Shown here: piece after piece, positions 46,076-59,756 of the stretch
How positions within the stretch are numbered: position 1 is the first letter of the stretch
Layout: each line of letters opens with the position of its first letter
Made by a program: the position numbers and the translations under genes
From: Trogon surrucura
Lineage: Eukaryota; Chordata; Aves; Trogoniformes; Trogonidae
Reading direction: 5' to 3'
Assembly: GCA_020746105.1 (NCBI GenBank)
Contig: CM036618.1
Coordinates: 7,324,501-7,388,500 of the forward strand
DNA length: 64,000 nucleotides
Notes under the pieces: model-generated
The model's input: only the letters and a program-made list of their open reading frames with translations
Database searches by the model: none
Told to the model about the DNA's origin: nothing

Positions 46076-48385
46076 CGTGTGTCATACAGAGGAAAGGAAA
46101 AAAAAGTCAAGAGAACTCACGCAGAGGGATTTTCCTGATTGAGCAGTTTCAGCAGAAAATTCATGTCTTCCCCAGTTAAATAATTTGTTTAGAGAGGAAT
46201 TTTGCTGAGTCCTACCAAAAAAAATCCCCATTTTATGCAGACAAGGAAGAGCTTCACATTGAAACTTCCCAAGTGACCTCAGACACAGCACCAGTGACTT
46301 TCTTCAGATATGAAGAACAAATTGTTTTAAACCAGTTCATCTCTCCCTTTTGGAGCTGTGCAATCCCATTTTGCTCCCTGAGCGAATTAAAAAAAATCCT
46401 CCGTGTTGTCAACCCAAGGGACTGTTTTGTACTGCAAATCAATTTTGCTTCAAGAAGGAGCCTCTAGCTCCCTGTGCACACATGTAGTATTAAGGGAATC
46501 AGTTAATATCTTGTTTGTGCTGGTGTTTGAGCTCCCTGCTACCCAGGGCTGCTCCATTCACCCCGTGCTTCTTGCAGCAACCAAGCAGCAGCTCCAGCTG
46601 TGCCTCCAGGTCTCATCCTGCTCTGTGGACGTGGTTCCTGGGAAGATGTAGGCAGCTCAGCTTTTGTGCTCCCAACATGAGCATGAACTGGAGCTTGCCT
46701 GGTGCTGCAAGTACATGAGCACCTTCAGGCACAGAGGGAACACAGGGACAGACAAGGTCCCCGTGGGAGTCATTTGAGCTGGGTCTTGTTTATGCAACAG
46801 CACAGCTGAGCACAAGGCCTTGTGTTTAGGGAGCAAGGTTCTAATTAATTTTGTTAGGGCAGCAACTCTTTGCAGGTAAGAGCTAAAATCCGCTGTGCAC
46901 TCACAGGGAGATTGAGTTCCCCCATGCTTCAGGGTAGCCAGCAGCTAATAGGATTTAATAGATATCCTCCAGAAGTGGGCTCAGATGTGGGAGATCACTA
47001 AAAAAAACACCCATCTTGAGTGTTCCGAGTAAAAAACTTTGGAGAAGGAAACCAAACTGGGCACTGCTCCTCTGACGCATTGGCAAAGGATGAATCAGTT
47101 GATTTAACAAACAGGGTTTTTTCAAAGGAAGAAAAGAAAATGATAACAGGAAGATAATGAGCAACACAGGATACCTAATCACTTCAGCAAAGCTTGATCA
47201 TAACTGGTTACTCTCCTTATCTCAGTGTCCACAGGAAGGCAATCGCGAGATCAAAAGCTCTTGAAAAGAGAAGGTGCATTTCTAGTGCAATGAATTGTGC
47301 AGGTCTCTGAGGACTCACAGCGGTGTAATGTGGCTGGAGGGCATGAGCAAGCTGCACATGAGGGAAGCGCAGATCCAGCACAGCAGAAATCTGCAGTGTA
47401 TCCTTCCAGAGAGGGCTGCAAGGAGAAGGCAAACCCCCGTGAGCAGTTACACACCAGCTCTCCATCAGTGAGGGGCAATTCTGCCTCCTCTGCTGCCCAC
47501 CCTGACTCTCCAGATGGCGGCCGGAGATGGGCTGGTCCAGCATGTTTGTTCCAGTCTGCTTAAAACAATCCTTGGTATTTATGGCTGATTGAGAGCCAAA
47601 AATACGTGCAACACCCAAGCCAGCTGACTTTTCTTGGAGCTACACAAATCAAATCAGCTCGTAATTGAATTCCCCTCTGTTGAGGCAAATTGGAGCTTGA
47701 GCACTGGGATTTCCTTGGATTGTTCCCACCAGTGAAGATCACATCCAGTTTTCACTCTTGCATCTGGCACTTCTTAGCGACTTCTTATAGAGCTGTATGC
47801 AAATTGGCTTAATGAACTGAGGATGCTCTCAGCTGGGCAAGACGAAACCAGAGCATGTGATGTGTTCAGCCTCTGACACGAGTGTCAAAGGTAGCACAGC
47901 AGTCATCTAGTGCCAGCTGCTACTGTAGATGTGAAGCTTGGTGGACCAGACTGTGCTTTCCACATCCTTCTGCTCTGAGTTACCCTTTGCAATGTAATTT
48001 AAATTGCCCTGTGAACAAACTCCGGGGCAAGTAGCTCTGTGAGCCACGGGGGAGCTTCTGCTCTGCAGGGAGCTCTGCTCCGTGTGGGTGCTGTGCTCCT
48101 CCATCAATGGAGGAGCTGGTAGATGCACCCGGCAGCCCCCCACATCTGTAGGGATGTGAACCCCTGGGGTAATCCTGGGCAGCTGGACCAGAGCTATGCC
48201 TGCACTGGCCAAAGACCTTCAAAGGCACCTCCCTGGCTTTCATTTCTCCCGCGCAAAAATGACTGGTGCAAGTTTGTTGCAGGTCCAGATGGGGTGGCCA
48301 GGTTCAATTCAGAGTCCAGGTCCTCAAGGCAAATTGAGGTGATGAGACAGGTCTGAGGTCAAACTGCAAAATCAGCCTGCAGCTC
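46076..48385. other. Non-coding, no recognised content
   Basis: 2.3 kb, no gene. Overlapping frames at 47217-47618 on both strands are mutual shadows without family signature. Confidence 0.5.
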
Positions 48386-48416
48386 TGGGTCAGTCAGGGT
48401 CAGGGTCAGGGTCAGG
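48386..48416. repeat. (GGGTCA)n short array
   Basis: Four to five GGGTCA units, one imperfect. The unit is a TCAGGG permutation, a variant of the telomeric TTAGGG; far too short to be telomeric. Confidence 0.9.
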
Positions 48417-48520
48417 CCTAATGAGGCAACCAGGCTTAGACAGAGCCTGATGATCACCAGACAAGTCCTTGTGGGAGAAGCACATCCAAATGATGGAAAA
48501 CAGTCCTCAGCTGTGACATA

Positions 48521-48682
48521 GAAACACAGAATCACAGAATCACAGAATCACAGAATCACAGAATCATTTTGGTTGGTAAAGACCTTTAAGATCACCGATA
48601 ACCTAGTGATGTCAGGCCCACCACTAAACCATATCCCTAAGAACAACATCTACATGTCTTTTAAATGCCTCCATCTCCAGTA
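48521..48682 (-). mobile_element. CR1 3' end fragment with (CACAGAAT)n tail
   Basis: Five ACAGAATC units, then TTTTGGTTGGTAAAGACCTT and 'cccaccactaaaccatatccctaag'. Ends where similarity to CR1 is lost near 48682. Confidence 0.92.
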
Positions 48683-50436
48683 TGCCCCCAAGTCCTGGTA
48701 GCCAAACCATGAAAGGAGATGTGCTGAGGGTGCTGCCAGTACCTAAGTTCCAGGCAATGTGGACACATGCACAACAGCAGCCCACCACCACCTTCCTCAT
48801 GGGCTGGTAGGCTGTTTTGGATAAGAATTAGTGCTCGGAAACAGCCTTTCACAGCAATGAGCCTTCACTCACCACATATAGCTCTCCCTAAGTCACTACA
48901 AGTCCCGCAGAAGCCTTGTACCTTTCCTCCCTCCTCTGAGAAGTGACAAGGAGCAGCACTTTCTGTGGTGACAAAGGACCATTTCTGGCCACTCCGGCAG
49001 CCGTGGCTGCTTCCCATTTTGGGGACAGCCTGCCACCTTGTGTTGAAAGCTGAAGAACGCCGGGGTGGTTGTTCAGGGCACTGAAAATGCCTCAAGCATT
49101 ATTTATTGGTTTGCCTTTAGGACTCCTAAAGCTCAGAAGACATGAAGAAGATCTCGAGAAACTCAGCTCTGTGGGGGAGTCAGGGGTACAACAGAAATCA
49201 CCTCAGTGTCTCCAGACCTGGCTTTGGTGGCACAATTGCTTTTGGGAAGGTCATTGCTTGGCATTTCTCTCCCCAAGCAAGGATCTCCTGGGTCCCCAGC
49301 AGCCATTTTTGACTGTCCCTGACATAGTGGTGAATTTTGGTCCATTCAGGTAGTAGCATTGCCCACAACTGAATATGGGCCTTTCTTGCCCTTGAGCCTG
49401 GCCCATAATTTGCAGCACCCGTAAAAAAGCCCACGGAAGCTCCTTTGCTTTGTTTCACTGAAGGCCTCAAGCATTGCTGAGTTGCTCATGGGCATCAGAG
49501 ACATAGTTATGGGCTCCAGACAAAACATGTGGGACATCAGCAACCACAGAGTGGTGGCTGGAGGCCAGGCCAGATGCTCAGGGCATCTCATGAATACTTG
49601 TGTGAGCCAAGACACCAGGTCTTACACACCTCAGGGGTTTCATCTCAAACTGGACCCTGCTCAGCTTCCACTTGGTTCATTTTACTTCCTCTGCTTTTAA
49701 CGAGCATAAAGTGTTCATTAGAAAGGATGAATGTTTATAGGGTGTAAGATTCTTTCCAGATTATATTTTCATTTTTCTAAGTGCTCCTAAGAGTGTGACA
49801 AATTCTTCTCATAAATCTTATTAGCAGTTAATGAACCCAGAGGGAGAAGTGCCATCATCTTGCTGAGTTCTGATGTAGCTTTCTACAGAGGTTCTTTTAT
49901 TTTTCCTCTTTCATAGTTTCTTTCATTTTTTTTTTTTCCTTAACATCAGCCTTTCTGCTCTTCTTACACCATTTTCCTCCTGTGCATGTTCTTGCTGCAA
50001 GCCATGTCAGGTACCCTGTATGGCCGATACATGGGGCAGGCAAACAGCACACACATGATGTGCCAAGGTTGTGCAGATGGCAAGTATAGGTAAAATATTC
50101 ACAATAAAACCTCATTTTCCTAATTACATTGATTCTTGCGACTCCCAGCCAAGGGGTGATGGCAGCTGGGTTAGCTGTGATGTCCTAGCAGAGGCGAAGG
50201 CAGCTCTCTTCATTCAGCTTTCACAGTGGACAGAGACAGAAAACAGTGATGGGTCAGAGACAGCTTAGAAATGAGAAAAACCATTGTTTTATCCTTTTGG
50301 TTTTGGATTTCACTTCTTATACGGACCTGTTTCCTCTTATCTGTGCACAGGCAAAAAGCTGCCCAGCTGAGAAAGGCGGGGTTTTGAGTTGCGGACTCAC
50401 AAGCCATGGTTGATTTCATAGATATCTGTGTGCTTA
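48683..50436. other. Non-coding, no recognised content
   Basis: No gene or repeat family recognised; T-rich run near 49925. Confidence 0.5.
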
Positions 50437-50853
50437 TCAAAGAAGGGCAATGAAGGTGGTAAAGGGTCTAGAGCACATGTCTTATGAGGAGTGGAGAAAA
50501 ACAGGCTGAGGGGAGACCTTATCACTCTCTATAACTACCTTAAAGAAGGTTGTAGAGGTATAAGGATTGGTCTGTTCAACCAAGTAACAAGGGATAGGAT
50601 GAAATGGACTCAAGTTGCACCAGTCAAGGTTTAGATGGGATATTAGGATGTATTTCTTTACTGAAAGGGTTATCAGGCACTGCAACAGGTTGCCCAGCAC
50701 AGTGGTACAGTCCCCATCCCTGCAGGTATTTGTCATGTAGACTTAGTGCTTAGGGATATGGTTTAGTCAAGGACTTGTCAGTGTTAGGTTAATGATTGGA
50801 CTCAATGACCTTAAAGTTCTTTTCCAATCTGGGCGATTCTGTGATTCTGTGAC
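50437..50853 (+). mobile_element. CR1 LINE 3' fragment
   Basis: 'aagggcaatgaaggtggtaaagggtctagag' through 'ggactcaatgaccttaaagttc' and GATTCTGTGATTCTGTGAC. An old subfamily with diverged ORF2 end. Confidence 0.95.
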
Positions 50854-52835
50854 TCAACCAGACACAAGACAGTGCTCAGCGCGAGCGCAGCAGAAGTCAG
50901 GTTTTGGGACAAAGTGGAAGTACCAGTTGCTTCCTGAAATGTTCTGGATGTCACATGGCACGAGATGGTGCAATTCTGCCTCATGAGCAACCGTAGTCTG
51001 AGCAAGGCAAAGTTGTGCTGCTTAATCTAAAATGACCTTCCTTTTTTTTTTACCCTGTGGCTGGGCCAGCTGAGAATTAGTCTGCAGGATTACTCTACAT
51101 ATACACTGAGATGAACCAAAAGAGAGTTCAACTGTGATGATTTTTCCTTATTACCAGCAGGCTGGAGGCACAGCCTGGCAGTGTGGCACCCATTGAATTC
51201 TGCCCAGTTATTAAAAAGCCTCTTGGCAGCTCAGTTGGAGAATGACTTATGGGTTTGTTTACTTGCTAGGGCTCCAACTCATGCTCAGCATAGGCCAAGC
51301 TGAGTCAAATGTTCACATTTTGCTAACACGGCATGTGCACATCAGGCATGAGGAAACATGCTAAAGCTGCAGAGACTCGGCCATGTGTGAGCGCTCCTTG
51401 ACTTCCTTGTTCCTGCATATCAGTGCTGGTTGAGGTGAGGCCATGGCAGAACCAAGACTTTGGTTCAAGTCTTGGCTGTCGACCTGTTTATCCACATGCA
51501 AAATGGTGTGGAAGAATATTAAAGCACCTTCTATAGAGGGTCTGAAACCCTTGCTTTTTCAGTAAACAAGCAGGTAACTGTTTACTGGCACACTGCGAAA
51601 CTTGGCCAAGAAATTGTGCAGTGTGCAAGCAAAGTCAAAAAAAATGACCCAGCGTGTCCTCATAGTCCTTTAATAAGATGCAGAGCAAGTACAAAGCGAC
51701 TTTCCAATTACTTTAACACGCATAAAAAAATGGGTTGTGCCTGGTCATGGCTTTGTGATCTTTCAGTGAAATTGCTATTTGGTACTGACTTGCATCTTTA
51801 TTGCTTATTTAAAATGTGCCTCTGCTTGGACTGGAGTTTTGTAATAGTGGCACTTTGGGCTTCCACGGCTATTGCCTCGGAAAACATCACATTAAAATTT
51901 GTTCAGCTGTACAAATCCCAGCCCTGCAGACAGAATTCAAAACATTGCTGGCGCCTTCCTGGGTTCCATGTAAAGCACTGGCAAAGCCAACCCCAAATCT
52001 GCAGGAATGATCACATCCGTGTGACTGCACCTCTCCTATCACACAGCAGGAAAGTGCCCTTCTGGCTTCTGTTTTGACCTGATAATTTCAGTGCACATCA
52101 GATGTATCTCACCACTGAAATGCATTTACCTCGAACCCTACACCAAAATGTATTTACTTCTATTGTAGAGCACAGAATTAAATTATTATTTTACTGCCTG
52201 CAAGAGCTGGGATCGGTATTGCTTGCATTAGGAGGTGCTGTGCTGTTCAGGTATTGCAACAGTTAGGTTTAACTGATGTTGTCCTGCTCTAGCAGTACCT
52301 GAAACTGCTGGGGAGTTTGTGACAAGTCTCTCCTGTCTCAGCTTTGTCCATTTGCTGTGTGGTGACAGGTCCTCCTTTTTTGTTAAAATGAAACTTCATT
52401 CATTGACACTATGTAATATTCTGGGAAAAAAAAGGAAATTTCTTTCCTCAGTCCTCCACCCACAGGCAGTGCCATACAGGGAGCCATGCTGCTGAAATCA
52501 TCACCAAACTCTCTAAAATGGCCATTGGGACAGAGCAACCTGCTTCCACCTCCAGATTCCTGTCCCCATGTGCCTTCCAACAGTTCTTGTACACGGAACG
52601 ATGGAGAGCAAGCCCAACGAGGTAGCACACTTCCTTACACAAACTAGTTGCTTAGACATTGAAAAAATGTGTAAAGAGCTCCCTAGGACCTCCTTGAAAC
52701 CACCACCTGGCTACAATGGCTATGAGTTCCCCTGAAGTCTCATGAATGTACATGGTTCCCCAGTAGTGCAGAGGAGAAAAAGATTTTGCTTTTTTATTGA
52801 GACAGAGGGAGCTGTAAATAAATTTTTTGTTGGTT
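50854..52835. other. Non-coding, no recognised content
   Basis: 2 kb. A 153-codon plus-strand frame (51616-52077) has no signature. Nothing else supported. Confidence 0.5.
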
Positions 52836-52855
52836 CCCCCCCCCCCCCCCCCCCC
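52836..52855. repeat. Poly-C run, 20 bases
   Basis: Uninterrupted C20 followed by T5; G20 on the other strand. Confidence 0.95.
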
Positions 52856-54723
52856 TTTTTGTTAGCCTTGTAGAAGGCTTTTTCCCAAGTTCAGACCTAC
52901 CCAAGTGTTGGAAGAGTCACTCTTGGAGGTAATTGGACATCTCAAGTCTTGTATGAAGTCCAGGGTGCTGAACTGACGGCTGTGCGTTCAGGTGATGAGA
53001 GACCAAGAAACATCAAAGTTTGTTGAGCTGAACCCTGAACAGGCTTGCTGGTGTTAGCACCAAGGAACCATGGTGGCCCTGGACAGTTGATGAGCTATTG
53101 GTCCAGAGCAGCCTGTGGATGATTGTGTGACCCGTGGACCCAGTATCTGCAGAAAAGTGGGACCTCGACAAGCTCAGGGATGGGAAGTTCAATTAGCCCT
53201 GCAGAGAAACTAAAGGCCAATCCAACCCTAGTCTGCAGGACTCAACAGATGGTAGTGGGTAAATCTTTGTCATTTCTCTGGGTAAAGGACCAAGAATGTG
53301 CCAATTCCATTTAGGCTTTCCTTATCATCCTTTTCCTGTTTGGACTTTTCTCACAATCTCTGGTTTTCCCCTTGGAAAAGGCTTGTCCCTTTGGCAGTCC
53401 TGAGGGCTGGAGCTGACCTCGTGCAGAACCACTCAATGTTGTGGAGGTGGAGATGGGCATTTCGTTGAGATTGGACATGAAGCTGGAAGCATGAAGCTGG
53501 AAGCTGGATAGCGTAAGAATGGGGCACTTGGCTGCTTCATGGTGCTGCAAATTTTCTCTTCCAGCCATGAGTTGGTGACGTGGACCTGTGATATATTGGA
53601 ATATGAGAAGTTTTTTCAGATGTGTCAATCACAGGCAGGCAACCTCTTCTTAGAAATGACAGTAGATGTAAGGAGCAGTGGGTGAACACTTCTGAGGCTA
53701 TGGAAATCTAATTATCCTTGGTGCCCTCCACATCTGTTACGTGTTTTTTTTTGTTCTAGAAACAAAATCTAGGTCCACAAAGGTGATTAGGAACATCATT
53801 TGTATACAGGCTCCAAGCCTGTGTCAATGCCCGTGAATGTTCATGCCACTGGTAGGAGGTAGGAGCTGACCGTCTTTCAAGGACCTATCCTGACTGAAAG
53901 AGAGAAAACACAGAATAGAGAGTGTCTTGCACGGGAGCATTTGTTGAGAGGAAACATTCTGCACTTTTGCCTCCAGCTCACTGAATCACATCACTCACAC
54001 CAGAAAACGACCTTCATTGGGCATGTTCTTGGCATCGTGTCTCCATGCACACCACTTTTTATGTTCTTTCCAAGATTCGTGAGGCTGAGCTGTGCATTAG
54101 TTTGACAGAGGATGTACTAGAGGCCAGCAAGAAAGAGGAGGAGAAAGAGGAGGACCTCAGAGGCTGTCAGTGTCTTCAGGGAATGGGGGTTGAGTCACAG
54201 CAGAAAGACACAGGGAAATAAAATCAGTAAAATCATCCGATATGTAGGTGCCGCTAGACCAAGCCCAGCGCAAACCAAACCCGAGCTCAGGTTTTCAGTG
54301 TCACCCTTTTCCTCTGACTATTTTGCATCAAGTGAAGAAAACTCCTGGCTTTCTCCCCTGGTTCTAACTGCTGGTGAATGAATGGAGCTGTGTCTGATGA
54401 GGACTAATTATGAGATCTTCAAAGGATATCCAAACTTTTCATTCTGAAAATTTAGACATGTCATGTGCATTTTAGTCTCCGTGTAGTCCTTTATAATGTG
54501 CAAACTATGGCAAAGACGGGGAAAAGAAAAGGTGAATAAGATCATTGTAAAATGGGCAAGATCAGCAGGTCTTAACCGAAATTTGTCAAGGCAGGGTTAT
54601 TCAACATTATCTGGACGTTTTTCAGTGCTGTTGCAGCAGGAATGGGAAGACCAAAGCTGAGCACAACACCTCTGGGTCCCACCAAGGCTTTCGATGCCAT
54701 TAAAGGGTTGTCCTTGCCCATGA
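52856..54723. other. Non-coding, no recognised content
   Basis: 1.9 kb; no gene or repeat family recognised. Confidence 0.5.
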
Positions 54724-55125
54724 GGGAGCTGGGATTGCTCAGCCTGGAGAAGAGAAGATTCTGGGAGGATCTAATAGCTGCCTTCCAATACCTGAAGAAA
54801 CCTACAGGAAGGCTGGGGAGGGACTTTTTACAAGAGTGTCCAGTGACGGGACAAGGGGAAATGGGTTTAAGTTGAAAGAGAATAGGTTTAGATTGGATCG
54901 TAGAAAGAAATTCTTCAGTACGAGCGTGGAAAGACTTTGGAATAAATTGTCCAGAGAAGTTGTGGCTGCCCCCTCCCTGAAGGTGTTCAAGGTCAGGTTG
55001 GAAGGAGCCTTGAGTAGCCTGATCTAGTTGAGAGGCGTCCCTGCCCATGGCAGGGAGGTTGGATTAGATGATCTTTAAGGTCCCTTCCAACCTAGGCCAT
55101 TCTATGATCTATGATCTATGATCAG
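54724..55125 (+). mobile_element. CR1 LINE 3' fragment
   Basis: 'gagggagctgggattgctcagcctggagaag' through TGATCTTTAAGGTCCCTTCC and the altered tail TATGATCTATGATCTATGATC. Same subfamily as the copy at 35970; ends of ORF2 open in short pieces. Confidence 0.95.
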
Positions 55126-56152
55126 CTCTTGAGGAGAAGCACTTTGAAGCTCACCATCCTCTCATGAGGGCTGCAGTTCCAAAAATGTAAGATTTGAGCT
55201 ATTTTTCTCCCCCCCCCCCCCCCCTTTTTTTTTTTTTCTTTTAACCTGCCGTTTGTTTTCCTAATGTTAGCCTCCAGAGGGCGAAAACCCTTCAAAAAAG
55301 ACGCTGGGAAGTGCTCCAATCAAGCTGGAGGTAACCTGCTTGCAAAGAAAGACCCGTGATAAGGAATTCCCCCCAATTTCCAGCCCATTTCTGTGATGAC
55401 ATCTCCGGCTCCCAAGACTGACCACTGCTGCGGAGCTAGGGGTAACAGGCTGGCTGAGAGAAGGGGAACACGGACTCCCGACTGAAGGCTTCCTGGAAAG
55501 CTTTAGGGATGATGAAATCGTCTGGGGACTTACGTCAGGTGGGAATTTTTTCAGTGGTTTGCCCTGGAAGCTGGTTCACAAGCCAGAAAACCTGGGGAAA
55601 GCAGGCAAGTCTTAATGCCGCCCATGTAGATGTCTTGTTGCTTTTCAGTACGATATATGAGCAGTTTCCTTGCAAAACAGTTTTAGGAAAGGAAAGGATC
55701 TGCTACTTGTCAGATTCAGAGGGTGTAGAAAATCCTGCCAGATCAGAGAAACCTGATGCTCTGAAACCCTAATCCAGCATTTAAAGTGTTGGAGAAATGT
55801 GTATGAGGACAACCAATATAAAAGTAAGGGCTGAATGCTTTCGAGGACAACACATACAGTTGCTGCTTGTAGAAGAGATCCAATTCCTGGGAAATGCTGA
55901 GTGTCTGCTCTGAAAGTCTTCTGCATATGTCTCCAAAGGAACTGAAAAAGGAAAAAAGGGTGGGAGCATCGTACTCATGGACAAAGAGGGTGTTGCTGGT
56001 TCCCAGTTGAAAAAAAAAAAAAAAATTAAGAGGGTGTGGAGACAAAATGGAATGAGATAGGAGAAATCTAGGGGTGAGGAGATGAGAAATGAGGCCAAGA
56101 AAGGCAACTGAAGGAGAAATAGGACTGCTGTGGGTCTTCCTGCATGGAACAC
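55126..56152. other. Non-coding with homopolymer tracts
   Basis: Contains C16 followed by T13 at 55209-55237 and an A14 run near 56010. No gene recognised. Confidence 0.55.
55209..55237. repeat. Poly-C then poly-T tract
   Basis: C16 followed directly by T13. Confidence 0.95.
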
Positions 56153-56293
56153 TTCACAGAATCACAGAATGTTAGGGATTGGAAGGGACCTCAAAAGATC
56201 ATCAAGTCCAATCCCCCTGCCAGAGCAGGAATGCCCAGATAATGCTACGCAGGAACGTGTCCAGGCGGGTCTTGAATGTCTCCAGAGAAGACA
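56153..56293 (-). mobile_element. CR1 3' end fragment
   Basis: CACAGAATCACAGAATGTTAG, then the GATCATCAAGTCCAATCCCC block. It is the same young subfamily as the copy at 22344, here only about 140 bp, cut off at 'tctccagagaag'. Confidence 0.94.
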
Positions 56294-56921
56294 CTTCAGT
56301 GTATATATACATATATACCAGCTATACTACTAGTATACTCATTTTGTGTGTTATAATTCAATTCCATAGTACCTTTATGGTGAGACAGGATGCCACAAGC
56401 CACAGGCTTGTCCCAGGCTTACTGCCAGGCTATGGGAGGATGCTGCTGTCAGCTGGAGGGATCCAGCACCTCTTCATCCATCCTGGCACTATCACTGAAA
56501 TAAGCTGAGTAATTAAATCATTTACTGCTATGTTTCTGTCAGATCTCATTACACAGCACCTGGGTTATTTTTCCGGTTGTGTGATTGCCTGGATTCTATC
56601 ATGGTGATGTTAAATATCCCATCCCTGGCAATAGCCTCAAAGGGGACATTTGGTCAGGGCTGCCACTTTCTTCCCCAGCAGTACTGCTGCTGGGTTATAA
56701 TCCTGATGTGGATGTGGTCCTGCCTCATCCAGCATCACAGTTCACCACAAGCAGAAGGGGAGAAGCTCAGATGTAGGATGTAGGAAAGATCACACAACTC
56801 TTGCAATGAGTAAGTCAGGGTTCCTTGTCTTCAAAATGTGATGGCTGGAGCACAAGAGTGTGAGAGTTATGAAATTTGGAGAGGACAGGTTGCTGCCTGC
56901 TTTATCCTATGAAATATAAAT

Positions 56922-57019
56922 AAATAAAAAAATAGACAGACAGATGATAGATGCATACATACAAACATACATAGACAGATGATAGATAGATACATGCATA
57001 CATACATAGACAGACAGAT

Positions 57020-57102
<83 letters not shown>

Positions 57103-57103
57103 C
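56922..57103. repeat. (GATA)n microsatellite
   Basis: About 180 bp of GATA, GACA and CATA units; the purest block is 57018-57103 with one interruption (GAAA). A 140-codon minus-strand frame across it (YLSI repeats) is an artefact of the repeat. Confidence 0.97.
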
Positions 57104-57440
57104 AGGGCATCAGCTGAGCTTGCCAGCGTCAAAACAGAGAAATCAGCCATTTTTGGCCCAAAGTCTGGCAGGGAAGCTTTGGGTGGCAAAGGCTGATCCT
57201 GCTGTCTCTGGATGAACCAGGATGGTGAAGAGGAGAGAAACCAGTGGAAGGCCACCCAGCACACGGGGATTTCACAGTGCTTCACAGGATTTCCCGGCTG
57301 CTGCAAGCACTCCCCAAGCCACAAATGGTCAGAGACAGAGGGTTTCTAGAGGAAATGTCATTAGCTGTTATTATGCCTTTCCCAGACATCTGCTTCTGGT
57401 GTGTCAGGGATGGGAGAGTGGGTGACTGGGGCATGCAAGT

Positions 57441-57560
57441 CATAGGATCATAGAATTGCTTGGCTTGGAAAAGACTTTTAAGATCATCGAGTTCAACCAT
57501 TAACCTAGCAATGCCAGGACCACCACTAAACCATGTCCCTGAGCACCACATCTACAAAGA
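57441..57560 (-). mobile_element. CR1 3' end fragment
   Basis: 'ataggatcatagaattgcttggcttgg ... accaccactaaaccatgtccctgagcacc'. Confidence 0.9.
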
Positions 57561-59756
57561 TGACCTAGTGCAGCAGTCCTGTCCCGTTCTTAAAATCCCT
57601 TCGACTCATTCAGAGAGCAGCAGAGAGAGCCCTGGGCAAAGCCTTTGCAGGTTCACCTCGGTTGCAGCATTTCTCACCTTGTTTTTGTAGCACAGGCAAA
57701 GGTCACTTTTGCCAGCACAGATGCTCTCCTTATGTCAGTCCAGCTGGAGAAACACCTGGAAACAGATCCCCCATGTTTGTCCATCTGTGCTATGCCAAAC
57801 TTCCCTGTACCTCAGCTGCCTCTTGTATCCAATAGATACTGAAATGATTTTTTTTTTTGCACAGTCCAGCATTAACAGCACAGATGGAACAACTATACTG
57901 GAATATGCATGGCTTCTAGTCAAGAGGAATAAATTATAATTGTTTATAGAGGGTTTTTTTCTATAGCTAGAACTGGCATAAATATATCTTACAAAAAAAA
58001 AAAAAAGAGCCTTTCCTCCTTGTTTTCTTTCTCATTCAAAATAATCATCTTGGTCAAAGGTTTGTGCAGAACTGGCTTGGGCTCTCAAAATAATTTTTAA
58101 AAGCTCCATTTTTTAATTTTTAATTTGTATGTATCTGGCACTGAAGGGGCTAAACACAAGCATCACAATGCTCATTTGTTTTTTTCATTGCCACTTTTCA
58201 GAGTGTTCCTGTGTTTTGAAGTGGTTTGTACTGAAAAAAAAACAGGTGTCAAACACAGGGAGTAGCAACGAGCCTGTTGTCAGAGCAAATCCACCTCCAC
58301 AGGAGTTCCGAAACATTTTGCCTTTACTCTGCATTTTGTGTGAACGTTCAACCTGCTTGCTTCATTTCCTTTTTTTTTTTTTCTTTCTTAGAAAAAATAA
58401 AGCAGACAAGGTTTGAAAACAGAGAACATGCCAGGTGCTTCAGAGAGTTTTTGTAGCGATGCTTGTCAGATCCTTTATCTGGAGCTTCTCAGTTTGACAG
58501 CCTGTGAACACCCATTTCTTTAACCAAAGCCCTGAAAACATGATATTCTGCTTAAACTACCCTAACCCCTTAAACTACTCTAACTGCTTTTAGCTGTTTA
58601 AGCTGCTTAAAATTCAGCTACAGTTCAGATCAATTCAGATGCTAAAGCATTGCCGAGTAGCCGAATGTTATAAACTCTCCTGGCTTTGAAATGATCTCAA
58701 AATTGAAAATGTTTCAACTGGTAGTATTTAAATATTCATTCCTCTAAATCTAAGAAATTTGCTTTCTAAATAGGATTGAATTATGAGCCTCAAAGAGATT
58801 TGCAGCACAAAGCCCCATTTGCAGGGAGCCTTAGTCGCAGTTTTTAAGTTATTAACTTCTGCAGTTAGGAAATTCCTCCCTAAGTGGCATCTTTAACAAA
58901 TGCTTCACGAAATTGCCTTCACCAATGAAAAAAAAATACAGATGCAATTAATTTGTCTTGAATTTTAAACCTCACTGACATCAGCTGAATGAGATGTATT
59001 TCGTCTCCCTGGCTCCCACTACCCAAGCCGAGGGCAAAATCTGGCCGTGACATAAAATCGGTGCAACTTGATGTTTTTGTGCTCGTTTGCTCAGGTTTGT
59101 TAAACCAGTTGCGATGGGGATGTGCAATCGCACACACAGGCAGGCACAAACCCAAAACCGTTGCTGGGATGAGACGGAGCAAGCTCAATCTCAGGCACAA
59201 GGCGAGTTGTTTTTAAGTCGCGAGCACCATGTGGGCCACCCTGTAAAACTGCCAACAGCCCAGGCTGGTAACGTGCATCAGTACGATGCCATGATGGTCA
59301 GTCAGTCTGTGCCAGTTTTTAGATTGTTGTTGTAGGGGTCAGAGGAGGTGACACCAGCCTGGGTAAGGAGCAGATGTCTCCAGTGTACAAGATGCAACGT
59401 GTTTGTGGCCAAGTTTTTTTTTTTTCCTGCTGAAAGAACAGGACGTGATTTTCCTGGCTGAAATAGGGCGAGACCTTGTTGGGTCACTCTCTTGCCTCTG
59501 CCTGGCCATGGAAATGAGTTAAATATCAAACTTCTCAGCCAAACTGATTAACCAGCTCCAGTTGTGCCGAGAGCTGTGGGGGTAGAAGCAGTGAAAAAAT
59601 GTGTAGGTGTGGGACGTGATGTGCTGGGCAGTGAGATCAGCCAAAATGCCCAGTGAATTCCCATGGGGAGTCAGAACTGTGAGCTGCAGGCTGACAGGCA
59701 GCCTGCTGCCTGCAGCAGTGGGGATGGGTGACCTCCAAACCACCATGTGTCCTGGG
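57561..59756. other. Non-coding, AT-rich, few repeats
   Basis: 2.2 kb without gene or recognised transposon. Several A/T runs (57850, 57993, 58370). The part 58500-59100 looks like unique sequence and could hold a regulatory element, but nothing proves it. Confidence 0.45.

Noticed and set aside
47217..47618. 133-codon minus-strand frame
   Set aside because: Mirrored by overlapping open frames on both strands; no signature.
51616..52077. 153-codon plus-strand open frame
   Set aside because: No domain signature and no supporting splice or promoter context.
56902..57324. 140-codon minus-strand frame with YLSI repeats
   Set aside because: It is the translation of the GATA microsatellite.
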